Assembly (NCBI GenBank): GCA_017999075.1
Contig: JAGOBX010000216.1
Location: 1-6,344 of the forward strand
Direction: 5' to 3'
Length of the DNA: 6,344 nt
Source: Candidatus Babelota bacterium
Lineage (GTDB): Bacteria > JAGOBX01
This document shows, in pieces, positions 1 through 6,104 of the stretch; positions within the stretch are counted from its first letter, which is position 1; each line of letters starts with the position of its first letter. The position numbers were made by a program, and so were the translations under genes. Below the pieces are notes generated by a model, which searched no databases, had not been told where the DNA came from, and saw only the letters and a list, made by a program, of their open reading frames with translations.

Positions 1-1
1 A

Positions 2-43
2 TTTAAAAAGCCGTTCGAATTTGAAAATAAACTTCATAATTGA
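2..43 (+). CDS. Possible C-terminal tail of an upstream gene (partial)
   Basis: The second forward frame is open from the left edge and reads FKKPFEFENKLHN before a TGA at 41-43. Its charged, hydrophilic composition is plausible for a protein C-terminus, and the next bases turn into extremely AT-rich, non-coding-looking sequence. A second forward frame is also open, to a TAA at 54-56, so the assignment is uncertain. Thirteen residues are too few to name a family. A GatA or GatC partner of the downstream gatB is an obvious thought, but nothing in these residues shows it. Confidence 0.3.
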   Translation, partial: FKKPFEFENKLHN

Positions 44-107
44 GATAATCTTATAACATTATATTCATTAAGTCAAATTTTATTATATTATTGAACAAAT
101 AAAAATA

Positions 108-136
108 TTGCATTTTTCCAAGTATTATTTAATAAT
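108..136 (+). promoter_or_regulatory. Candidate sigma70-like promoter (-35/-10 pair) upstream of gatB
   Basis: TTGCAT at 108-113 is followed, after 17 nt, by AATAAT at 131-136. The spacing is ideal, but only the first three bases of the -35 box match consensus, and such hexamers occur easily by chance in sequence this AT-rich. If used, it would start a transcript near 143 with a leader of roughly 60 nt before gatB. Confidence 0.2.
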
Positions 137-165
137 ATGAAAAAAAATAAAATCTGAGGATAAAT

Positions 166-171
166 TATAAT
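166..171 (+). promoter_or_regulatory. Candidate -10 box (TATAAT) upstream of gatB
   Basis: An exact TATAAT lies 35 nt before the gatB start codon and would place transcription initiation near 178, leaving a short leader that contains the ribosome binding site. No recognisable -35 box lies 16-18 nt upstream, where the sequence is an A-rich run. It competes with the 108-136 pair as promoter candidate. Confidence 0.25.
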
Positions 172-191
172 TTGATAAAAGTTTAAAAGGC

Positions 192-195
192 GGGA
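192..195 (+). promoter_or_regulatory. Ribosome binding site of gatB
   Basis: GGGA within AAGGCGGGAA is the only G-rich patch in an otherwise A/T leader. It sits 11 nt before the ATG at 207 and supports that codon as the start. Confidence 0.55.
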
Positions 196-206
196 AATTT
201 AATAAA

Positions 207-1643
207 ATGAAGTATGTTTCTGTTATAGGATTGGAAATTCATTCTCAATTAAGCGTTAATACGAAAATATTCTGCGGATGTTCTGTAAAATTCGGCGCAG
301 AACAGAATACTCAAACATGTCCTGTATGTTCTGGTTTTCCCGGGACTTTGCCTGTTTTGAATAAGAAAGCCGTTGAATATGGAGTTAAAGCAGGACTGGC
401 ATTAAAATGTTCTATCCCTCATTACAATAAATTTGACAGGAAAAATTATTTTTATCCGGATCTGCCTAAAGCTTATCAGATTTCACAATATGATAAACCT
501 TTATGTTTAAAAGGAAAAATTGAAATAAAAGTCAATGGTGAAATAAAAACAATAGGTATAACACGGATACATCTTGAAGAAGACGCGGGAAAGCTTGTGC
601 ATAGCGGTGATTTTTCTTCTGCTAATAATAGTTTTGCGGATTACAACAGGTGCGGTACTCCGCTTATAGAAATAGTAAGCGAGCCGGATATGCGTTCATC
701 TGATGACGCTTATGCGTATTTGCAGGCTGTAAAACATATTCTTGAATATATTGAAGTGAGTGACTGCAATATGGAGGAAGGCTCTTTGCGCTGCGATGCA
801 AATGTTTCTGTTATGCCGGAAGGAAGCAAAGTATTCGGAGTTAAGACCGAACTGAAAAATATGAATTCTTTCAAAGCTGTAAAAAATGCTGTTGACAGTG
901 AAATTAAGAGGCAGATAAATGAGCTTGAAACCGGCGGAAGAATAATCCAGGAAACCAGATTGTGGGATGAGACTGCAGGAATAACCAGACCAATGCGGTC
1001 GAAAGAAGAAGCTCAGGATTATAAGTATTTTCCGGAACCCGATTTAGTTTCTGTGGAACTCGATGAAAACTTTATTGATAGTATAAGAAAACAATTACCG
1101 GAACTTCCTCAATGCAGATTATCAAGATTTATTTCAGAATATGGATTAACAGAATCTGAAGCTGAAGTTTTGATAGCTCAAAAAAATATAGCTGATTATT
1201 TTGAAAATTCGGTTAAAACAGTTAATTTACCGAAAAAAATTGCTAACTGGATTATGGGCGATTTTATGTTTTTGCTGAAAGAAAACAAACTTGAAATTAA
1301 TAAATCTAAAGTTATGCCCGAACATATTGCCGAACTTGCTGATTTAATTGAAAAAAATGTAATCAATGGAAAAATAGCCAAACAGATATTTCCTGAAATG
1401 TTTGATTCCGGCAAAAAAGCGTCAGATATAATACGCGATAAAAATCTTGTTCAAATTACTGACGTTTCTGAAATTGAAAAAATTGTAGAACAGGTTATAA
1501 CTGAAAATCCTGAAGTTTTTGAACAGATAAAATCAGGAAAAGATAAAGCAAAAGGATTTATAGTCGGTCAGGTAATGAAGCTTTCAAAAGGCAAAGCAAA
1601 TCCGGCATTAGTTAATGAAATTTTGGCAAGGAAATCAGGTTAA
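207..1643 (+). CDS. gatB: Aspartyl/glutamyl-tRNA(Asn/Gln) amidotransferase subunit B
   Basis: GatB is the tRNA-binding and kinase subunit of the cytoplasmic GatCAB amidotransferase. It activates Glu or Asp misacylated on tRNA(Gln) or tRNA(Asn) for amidation with ammonia supplied by GatA. The 478-residue length is normal for a complete protein. Family landmarks appear in order: the opening GLEIHSQL; a C-x-C...C-x-x-C zinc-site pattern at C23, C25, C38 and C41; HLEEDAGK at 122-129; a YNRCGTPLIEIVSEPD block at 146-161; KNMNSF at 217-222; and DYKYFPEPDL at 271-280. The C-terminal helical GatB/YqeY-type tRNA-binding domain runs from about 330 and ends with the typical GKANPALVNEIL. No gatA or gatC is visible, although the upstream gene fragment could hide one. 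Identification is secure; whether the enzyme serves Gln, Asn or both cannot be told from GatB alone. Confidence 0.97.
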   Translation: MKYVSVIGLEIHSQLSVNTKIFCGCSVKFGAEQNTQTCPVCSGFPGTLPVLNKKAVEYGVKAGLALKCSIPHYNKFDRKNYFYPDLPKAYQISQYDKPLCLKGKIEIKVNGEIKTIGITRIHLEEDAGKLVHSGDFSSANNSFADYNRCGTPLIEIVSEPDMRSSDDAYAYLQAVKHILEYIEVSDCNMEEGSLRCDANVSVMPEGSKVFGVKTELKNMNSFKAVKNAVDSEIKRQINELETGGRIIQETRLWDETAGITRPMRSKEEAQDYKYFPEPDLVSVELDENFIDSIRKQLPELPQCRLSRFISEYGLTESEAEVLIAQKNIADYFENSVKTVNLPKKIANWIMGDFMFLLKENKLEINKSKVMPEHIAELADLIEKNVINGKIAKQIFPEMFDSGKKASDIIRDKNLVQITDVSEIEKIVEQVITENPEVFEQIKSGKDKAKGFIVGQVMKLSKGKANPALVNEILARKSG

Positions 1644-1685
1644 TATATTTGCATCATGCTGAAGATTTCCTGCTGATTAAATTAC

Positions 1686-1690
1686 AGGAA
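1686..1690 (+). promoter_or_regulatory. Ribosome binding site deciding the gmhA start
   Basis: AGGAA ends 9 nt before the ATG at 1700. It favours that codon over the in-frame TTG at 1649, which would add 17 residues that the family does not need. Confidence 0.6.
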
Positions 1691-1699
1691 TTGTTTTAT

Positions 1700-2266
1700 A
1701 TGAAAATAAAAATTGCTGAAAATATAAAAATATTATCATCTTATCTTAAAGAAAATGAAAATTATATAATTTCTTCTGTTGAAACTATTGCTTCACGGAT
1801 CGCGGAAATTATAAATAACGGCGGAAAAATTATTACTATGGGCAATGGAGGCAGCGCGTCTGATGCCCAGCATTTTACAGCTGAACTTATGGGAAGATTT
1901 CTGAAAGAACGTAAACCTTATGAATCAATATGCATAAACACAAACGTTTCTAATATTACTTCAATAGCAAATGATTACGGTTACGAATATGTGTTTGAAC
2001 GCCAGATATACGGATTATGCAGAAAAAATGATTCGGTTATATGTTACAGCACTTCAGGAAATTCTGCGAATATATTGAAAGCTGCATCTGCTGCAAAAAG
2101 TATTGGAGCGTTACTTATAACATTTACAGGATTTTCAGGCGGTAAACTTAAAAATATGTCTGATATAAATTTTAATGTTTCAATCAACAGCACAGCCAGG
2201 GTTCAGGAAGTACATTGTCTTGTCAATCACCTTATTTGCGAGATAATTGAAAACAGGTTGAATTGA
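1700..2266 (+). CDS. gmhA: Phosphoheptose isomerase (sedoheptulose-7-phosphate isomerase), SIS domain
   Basis: This enzyme converts sedoheptulose 7-phosphate to D-glycero-D-manno-heptose 7-phosphate, the first step towards ADP-heptose for LPS core or other heptose glycans, in the cytoplasm. From ATG 1700 the protein is 188 residues, matching the usual length of about 190. One SIS domain is seen: phosphate-binding GNGGSASD at 48-55; H58 and E62 in AQHFTAEL, where E62 aligns with the catalytic Glu of E. coli GmhA; NDYGY at 91-95; STSGNSAN at 117-124; and a C-terminal RVQEVHCLVNH carrying Q169 and H177 at the catalytic Gln and His positions. The retained His favours GmhA over the related DnaA regulator DiaA, which usually lacks it. 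The gene lies 56 nt after gatB and its stop nearly abuts the next gene. An in-frame TTG at 1649 is a possible but less likely start. Other heptose genes are not in view. Confidence 0.88.
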   Translation: MKIKIAENIKILSSYLKENENYIISSVETIASRIAEIINNGGKIITMGNGGSASDAQHFTAELMGRFLKERKPYESICINTNVSNITSIANDYGYEYVFERQIYGLCRKNDSVICYSTSGNSANILKAASAAKSIGALLITFTGFSGGKLKNMSDINFNVSINSTARVQEVHCLVNHLICEIIENRLN

Positions 2267-2274
2267 ATGCAATT

Positions 2275-3552
2275 ATGAAGAAAAAGGGACTGATATTTTT
2301 TTCATCGAAATATATTAATGTTTTGATATCTGATAATAAAAAAATCGAAAAATTTAATTTTGAACTTAATGATTTTTCTGCCGAAACTATTTCTGAACTT
2401 TTAAAAAATATAAAAAAAACCGAGGTTTTAGCTGTTTTATCAGGTGAATTATATTATAATTTGAAAACTGAAGTTCAAATAACCAATATTGATTCATTGA
2501 ATAAAATTCTGCCGAACATTATTTCCGGATATCATTTTGAAAAAAATTATAAAGGCGGGTTCGGCGTTGCGGTATACAATGCAGACAATTCCTCAAGAAC
2601 TGTTTTATATTCATATTTGACTGAAGAAAAAAAATATATTATCAGCGGAGCTCTTAAAAATTTTAAAGTGTCCGGTATTACTTCAATGCATCATTTTTTA
2701 TATGAATATTTAAAAAAAAACAGTGTATCTCCGGAAAAAATAAAAGTTCAGGATTTTTATTTTAATAATGATAATTTATTTTACGGTTTTACAATAGATT
2801 CGCAAAACAAACTTAGCATGATAAAAAATGTTAAAATAAAAAAGGAAGATTTGCCTGAAAACGGAAACGGATGCGTTGTTTTAAACGGTCCAGAGAGTTT
2901 GTTTGAAGATTTTTCAAAACGTGAAATGCTCGATTCTGTTTATAATTCGATTATTGAAAATTATAAGTTTACTTTGTTTGAAAAAAAAAACAGGGTTAAA
3001 TTGTCGGATGTGTTTGATTTAAAAAAATGTTTTAATAAAACTTCTGTTTATCTTTTAATTGTTATATTGCTTTTTTACGAGCTGAACCGTTATTTGATTT
3101 ATCATAAATTTAAAACACAGTATAACGGTGTTAAATCCAATCAGGTTAAATTGTTTAAAAATAATTTTTCTCAGGAAAAAGTTATAATTGATCCGCTGAA
3201 TCAGTCTAAAAGTTTGATGCTGAAGAAAAAAAATGAACTTGAGATGATGTATAAAAATTCTCCTCTTTACATTGATTATATAAGGCAGTTGAACCAGTCA
3301 TTTGATATTTTAAATAAATATTCCGCTCAGCTGAAACAGGTTGACGTTAAGAATAATGTTATCACATTTGAAGGAGAAGCGCAGTCAATAAGCGATATAG
3401 ATAAAATTCATTCGGAACTTAGGGAAAAATTGAGAAATGTGGAATCTGTAAAAATTTTGAATTCTAAATATAAAAACATATTATCTAACACAGGCGCGGA
3501 ATTCGAGATTTCAATTGTAATTGAACTTCCGAAAATAACAGATGGGAATTGA
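2275..3552 (+). CDS. GspL-like type II secretion / PilMN-like inner-membrane assembly protein
   Basis: The 425-residue protein has a bitopic layout like GspL. A soluble N-terminal region (about 1-250) has alternating strands resembling the divergent actin-like cytoplasmic domain of GspL/PilM. One hydrophobic segment lies at about 257-276, followed by a likely periplasmic tail with a short coil-forming stretch (about 310-345) and a ferredoxin-like/PilN-like end (about 355-420). The sequence around FKNNFSQEKVIIDPLNQ (294-310), and the later helix then VESVKIL, resemble the GspL C-terminal half. In such systems GspL links the GspE ATPase to GspM and the pseudopilus platform. Similarity is by eye and weak in the N-terminal half. 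Two starts compete: ATG 2275, or an in-frame TTG at 2263 that overlaps the gmhA stop and has an AGG 5 nt upstream. It is followed after 4 nt by the NAD(P)HX repair gene, so no Gsp partner adjoins it. A PilM-PilN fusion or another secretion-platform protein is the alternative. Confidence 0.62.
   Translation: MKKKGLIFFSSKYINVLISDNKKIEKFNFELNDFSAETISELLKNIKKTEVLAVLSGELYYNLKTEVQITNIDSLNKILPNIISGYHFEKNYKGGFGVAVYNADNSSRTVLYSYLTEEKKYIISGALKNFKVSGITSMHHFLYEYLKKNSVSPEKIKVQDFYFNNDNLFYGFTIDSQNKLSMIKNVKIKKEDLPENGNGCVVLNGPESLFEDFSKREMLDSVYNSIIENYKFTLFEKKNRVKLSDVFDLKKCFNKTSVYLLIVILLFYELNRYLIYHKFKTQYNGVKSNQVKLFKNNFSQEKVIIDPLNQSKSLMLKKKNELEMMYKNSPLYIDYIRQLNQSFDILNKYSAQLKQVDVKNNVITFEGEAQSISDIDKIHSELREKLRNVESVKILNSKYKNILSNTGAEFEISIVIELPKITDGN
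2981..2990 (+). repeat. A10 homopolymer tract inside the GspL-like gene
   Basis: Ten consecutive A bases encode residues 236-239 (E-K-K-N), about 18 residues before the membrane segment. Shorter runs occur earlier in the same gene (A8 at 2627-2634, A9 at 2712-2720). Such tracts are known sites of polymerase slippage in AT-rich bacteria and of sequencing indels. Here the frame stays open through the tract, so the assembled sequence encodes a full-length protein. Confidence 0.9.
3544..3547 (+). promoter_or_regulatory. Ribosome binding site deciding the nnr start
   Basis: GGGA, inside the last codons of the GspL-like gene, lies 9 nt before the ATG at 3557. The alternative in-frame ATG at 3542 has no such site upstream, so 3557 is preferred. 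Confidence 0.6.
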
Positions 3553-3556
3553 TTAT

Positions 3557-5128
3557 ATGAAAGAAATTGTTTCTGCCGGAACTATGCGTGAAATAGATAG
3601 GCATACGATTGAATCAGTGGGTATACCCGGAATAGTTTTGATGGAACAGGCTGCCATAGGTTGTTTTAATGAAATAAAAAAAATTATTGATTCGGAAAAT
3701 TTTGAAAAAGTTATAATAGCAGCAGGTTCTGGAAATAATGGAGGAGACGGGTTTGCAGTATGCCGCCATTTGGTTCACAGTGGAATTATTCCTGAATTAT
3801 TGATTGTATGCGATGAGTCAAAACTTAAATCTGATGCATTAACAAATTTTAAAATTTTGAAAAATCTCGGAATTAAAATTTTAAAATATGACAGAAACAA
3901 TATTACAGCAGGCTATTTTGATAATGCTCTTGTAATTGATGCTCTTCTTGGAACCGGAATAACAGGAAAACTAAAACCTGAGATGTCAGAAATAATAAAT
4001 TTAATTAACGCATCAAATAATTTTGTTGTGTCAATAGATATTCCGTCAGGATTGTCTGAAAATCAGGATAATATTTCTGTAAAAGCAGATATAACTCTTT
4101 CAATAGGATTTTATAAAGATATTTTTTTCAGTTCGAAAGGAATTGAGAATACAGGTAAAATAAAATTGATAGAATTGAATTTTTTTAAGTCTGTATTGGA
4201 TAAATTTTCAAATAAAATTTTTGTTAATGAAATTTTAAAACATGAATTATTGAACTTAATTCCTGAAAGAAATTCAAATAAATCAAATTCAGGAAAAATT
4301 CTTGTTATAGCCGGTTCTGAAAAATATTCGGGAGCTGCGGTGATAGCATGTCAGTCAGCTGTTGAAACAGGCGCAGGTATTGTGTATTGCCTTTGCGAAG
4401 AAAAAACAATGAACTGTATAAAATATGCTGTTCCTGAAGTTATAACTTTGAAACTTGATTCTGTTTCAGGAAAAATAAGTTTTTCAGAATATAACAAAAA
4501 AATAGTGGAAAAATATATTGGAATAGCGGATGTTGTTTTAACAGGTTGCGGACTTGATATTTCGGATGATTTGTTTGAACTTGTAAAATTTATTCTGCAA
4601 AATTCGGTTTCACCTGTTATACTTGACGCGGACGGCATTAATAATGTTGCAGGAAAAATTAAGTTTGAAGATATTGATAATAATGCAGGCATAATATTGA
4701 CTCCGCATCCCGGAGAATTCGGCAGGCTGACCGGACTAAAAAGTTCAGATATCCAAAATGACCGTATCAATGCTTCTGATAAATTAAAATTGAATCAAAA
4801 TTCGGTGCTGGTTTTGAAAGGGAAATATACGATTATTTCTGATACGCAAAAAAAATATGTGAATTTTACAGGAAATTCATTGCTGTCAATAGCTGGTTCA
4901 GGAGACTCGCTTGCAGGTTTAATAGCAGGGTATACAGCTAAATCCAAATATCAAAAATTGATTGAACCTGTGAAAACTGCTGTATTTCTGCATGGAGCAG
5001 TAGCGGATTTTTTGAAAAATTATGAGTCGAGAATTGCAATGAAAACTTCGGATATAAACCAGTATTTAAATAAAGTTATAGGTGTTATGCTTAAAAAAAA
5101 TGAAGAAATTTTTATCAGGCCTTTTTAA
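3557..5128 (+). CDS. nnr: Bifunctional NAD(P)H-hydrate epimerase / ADP-dependent NAD(P)H-hydrate dehydratase
   Basis: This enzyme repairs NADHX and NADPHX, the damaged hydrated forms of the cofactors. The N-terminal half (YjeF_N, NnrE, about 1-215) interconverts the R and S hydrates, and the C-terminal half (NnrD, about 230-515) dehydrates the S form at the expense of ADP. The 523-residue length fits the usual two-domain fusion. Epimerase motifs seen are AGSGNNGGDG at 56-65, VIDALLGTG at 127-134 and DIPSG at 161-165. The ribokinase-like dehydratase half shows GSEKYSGA at 253-260, GAG at 272-274, LDADG at 356-360, TPHPGEFGRLTG at 382-393, KG at 421-422 and AGSGDSLAG at 446-454 with catalytic Asp D450. 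The common GPGLG stretch is degenerate here (TGCGLD, 329-334). The gene starts 4 nt after the GspL-like stop and its last 29 nt overlap the hydrolase gene, so coupled translation is likely. The cytoplasmic housekeeping role is secure by family. Confidence 0.95.
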   Translation: MKEIVSAGTMREIDRHTIESVGIPGIVLMEQAAIGCFNEIKKIIDSENFEKVIIAAGSGNNGGDGFAVCRHLVHSGIIPELLIVCDESKLKSDALTNFKILKNLGIKILKYDRNNITAGYFDNALVIDALLGTGITGKLKPEMSEIINLINASNNFVVSIDIPSGLSENQDNISVKADITLSIGFYKDIFFSSKGIENTGKIKLIELNFFKSVLDKFSNKIFVNEILKHELLNLIPERNSNKSNSGKILVIAGSEKYSGAAVIACQSAVETGAGIVYCLCEEKTMNCIKYAVPEVITLKLDSVSGKISFSEYNKKIVEKYIGIADVVLTGCGLDISDDLFELVKFILQNSVSPVILDADGINNVAGKIKFEDIDNNAGIILTPHPGEFGRLTGLKSSDIQNDRINASDKLKLNQNSVLVLKGKYTIISDTQKKYVNFTGNSLLSIAGSGDSLAGLIAGYTAKSKYQKLIEPVKTAVFLHGAVADFLKNYESRIAMKTSDINQYLNKVIGVMLKKNEEIFIRPF

Positions 5129-6050
5129 ATTAAATATAGTAATAAGCGTTATAATAATACTTTTTATTCTGTCAATAGTAGTAAGCAGAATTAAAGTTTA
5201 TAACAACATAAAAAATAAAAATAAAATTTTGGAAAAATTCGGATATTCAGAGAAAACAGGGATATTTAATGAAGCTGCTCCGGCAATATTTGGAGGAAAT
5301 GTAAAATTAAAACATGCGGTGCTGCTTCTTCATGGTTATTCAGCTTCTCCTTTTGAATTTAAATCTCTCTTTAAAGAATTTGAAAAAAATGGAATACCTT
5401 ATTATGCGCCGCTGCTGACAGGGTTCGGCCAAAAAGATTTCCATCTTTTAAATAATATAAAACCTGAAGACTGGATACGCGATGCATTAACTGCGTACGA
5501 TCTGCTCGCAGCTTTTTTTGAAGAAATAAGCGTGATAGGCCATTCAAACGGCAGTTCCCTTGCAGTGATAGTTTCATCTGAAAGAAAAGTAAAAAAATTG
5601 ATTTTGACCGGACCGAATATAAATGTTGCAGCTTCTGATAAATTTTATAAGGACATTCTGAATAAACCTGTATTGTCTTCAATACTAAAATTTTATATGC
5701 CTGTTTTTGAAAAACCTTTTAGAAAAAACAGAATTACAAATGTTGATACAATTGATACCGAATCCGCATTGTCTTCGTTTCATTATTCTGCTTTACCGAT
5801 AAACAGTTTGGCAGCCGTTTGGAAATTGCAGGATTATGCAGATATTCTTAAAGCAAAATATGAAAGTTTGACTGTTATATACGGGATGAATGATTTAACA
5901 GTCGATGTTAATTCCTTTCTTGATTTCCTGAAAAAAAATAATATTAAGTATAAGGATATTGGATTGAAAAGTTCAGGACATAATGTTTATGACGATTTTG
6001 ATAAATCAGAAGCTGTATCTGAAACTTTAAAAGTGTTTAATGAAATTTAA
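5100..6050 (+). CDS. Membrane-anchored alpha/beta hydrolase (carboxylesterase / monoacylglycerol lipase-like)
   Basis: This 316-residue serine hydrolase has an N-terminal hydrophobic anchor (about 11-29) without a clear signal-peptidase or lipobox site, a linker, then one alpha/beta hydrolase domain from about 70. Catalytic features are visible: oxyanion-side LLHGYSASPFEF (76-87), nucleophile elbow GHSNG with S149, probable acid D265 in YGMNDLTVD, and H294 in SSGHNVYDD. The APLLTGFG and EDWIRDA pattern recalls Est30-type carboxylesterases and monoacylglycerol lipases, so a short-chain ester or monoglyceride substrate is likely but not shown. ATG 5100 lies inside the end of the nnr gene (29-nt overlap). 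An in-frame GTG at 5082 would add six residues. No good ribosome binding site precedes ATG 5100, since AGG at 5080-5082 is 17 nt away, which suggests coupling to nnr translation. Positive residues are at least as dense after the anchor as before it, so the side of the membrane is unclear. Confidence 0.85.
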   Translation: MKKFLSGLFKLNIVISVIIILFILSIVVSRIKVYNNIKNKNKILEKFGYSEKTGIFNEAAPAIFGGNVKLKHAVLLLHGYSASPFEFKSLFKEFEKNGIPYYAPLLTGFGQKDFHLLNNIKPEDWIRDALTAYDLLAAFFEEISVIGHSNGSSLAVIVSSERKVKKLILTGPNINVAASDKFYKDILNKPVLSSILKFYMPVFEKPFRKNRITNVDTIDTESALSSFHYSALPINSLAAVWKLQDYADILKAKYESLTVIYGMNDLTVDVNSFLDFLKKNNIKYKDIGLKSSGHNVYDDFDKSEAVSETLKVFNEI

Positions 6051-6061
6051 ACCGATTTAAG

Positions 6062-6097
6062 ATATATAAATATTTTATATATTATTTTATTTTTTTT
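6062..6097 (+). terminator. AT-only hairpin with T-rich tail (possible weak terminator)
   Basis: A perfect 9-bp inverted repeat made only of A and T (6062-6070 and 6074-6082, 3-nt loop) is followed by a T-rich stretch including eight consecutive T at 6090-6097. The order hairpin then T-run, 12 nt after the hydrolase stop, fits an intrinsic terminator. A stem with no G-C pair would be weak, however, and the same bases could serve as an A/T-rich promoter region for the next gene. Confidence 0.3.
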
Positions 6098-6104
6098 ATA
6101 AATT

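Noticed and set aside
101-117. AAAAAT/ATTTTT inverted repeat in the leader as a terminator for the upstream gene
   Set aside because: It has only six A/T pairs and no T run after it, so it is likely chance in AT-rich sequence.
137-157. Six-codon mini-ORF (MKKNKI) in the gatB leader, a possible leader peptide
   Set aside because: It has no ribosome binding site, no regulatory-codon pattern and no attenuator-type hairpin after it. Short ATG...TGA frames are expected in A-rich DNA.
1196-1414. Reverse-strand open frame of 72 codons inside gatB
   Set aside because: It lies wholly within the well-supported gatB coding sequence, has no recognisable motif and is expected by chance opposite such codon usage.
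1700-2266. DiaA (DnaA-interacting SIS protein) as an alternative identity for gmhA
   Set aside because: The C-terminal His (H177) and the Glu (E62) expected of the isomerase are present. DiaA usually lacks the catalytic His.
4351-4770. Reverse-strand open frame of 139 codons inside the nnr gene
   Set aside because: It is fully antisense to conserved dehydratase motifs, and its translation is low-complexity and serine-rich with no domain. It is a shadow frame.
5371-5682. Reverse-strand open frame of 103 codons inside the hydrolase gene
   Set aside because: It is antisense to the catalytic Ser region of a convincing hydrolase and has no start signal or motif of its own.
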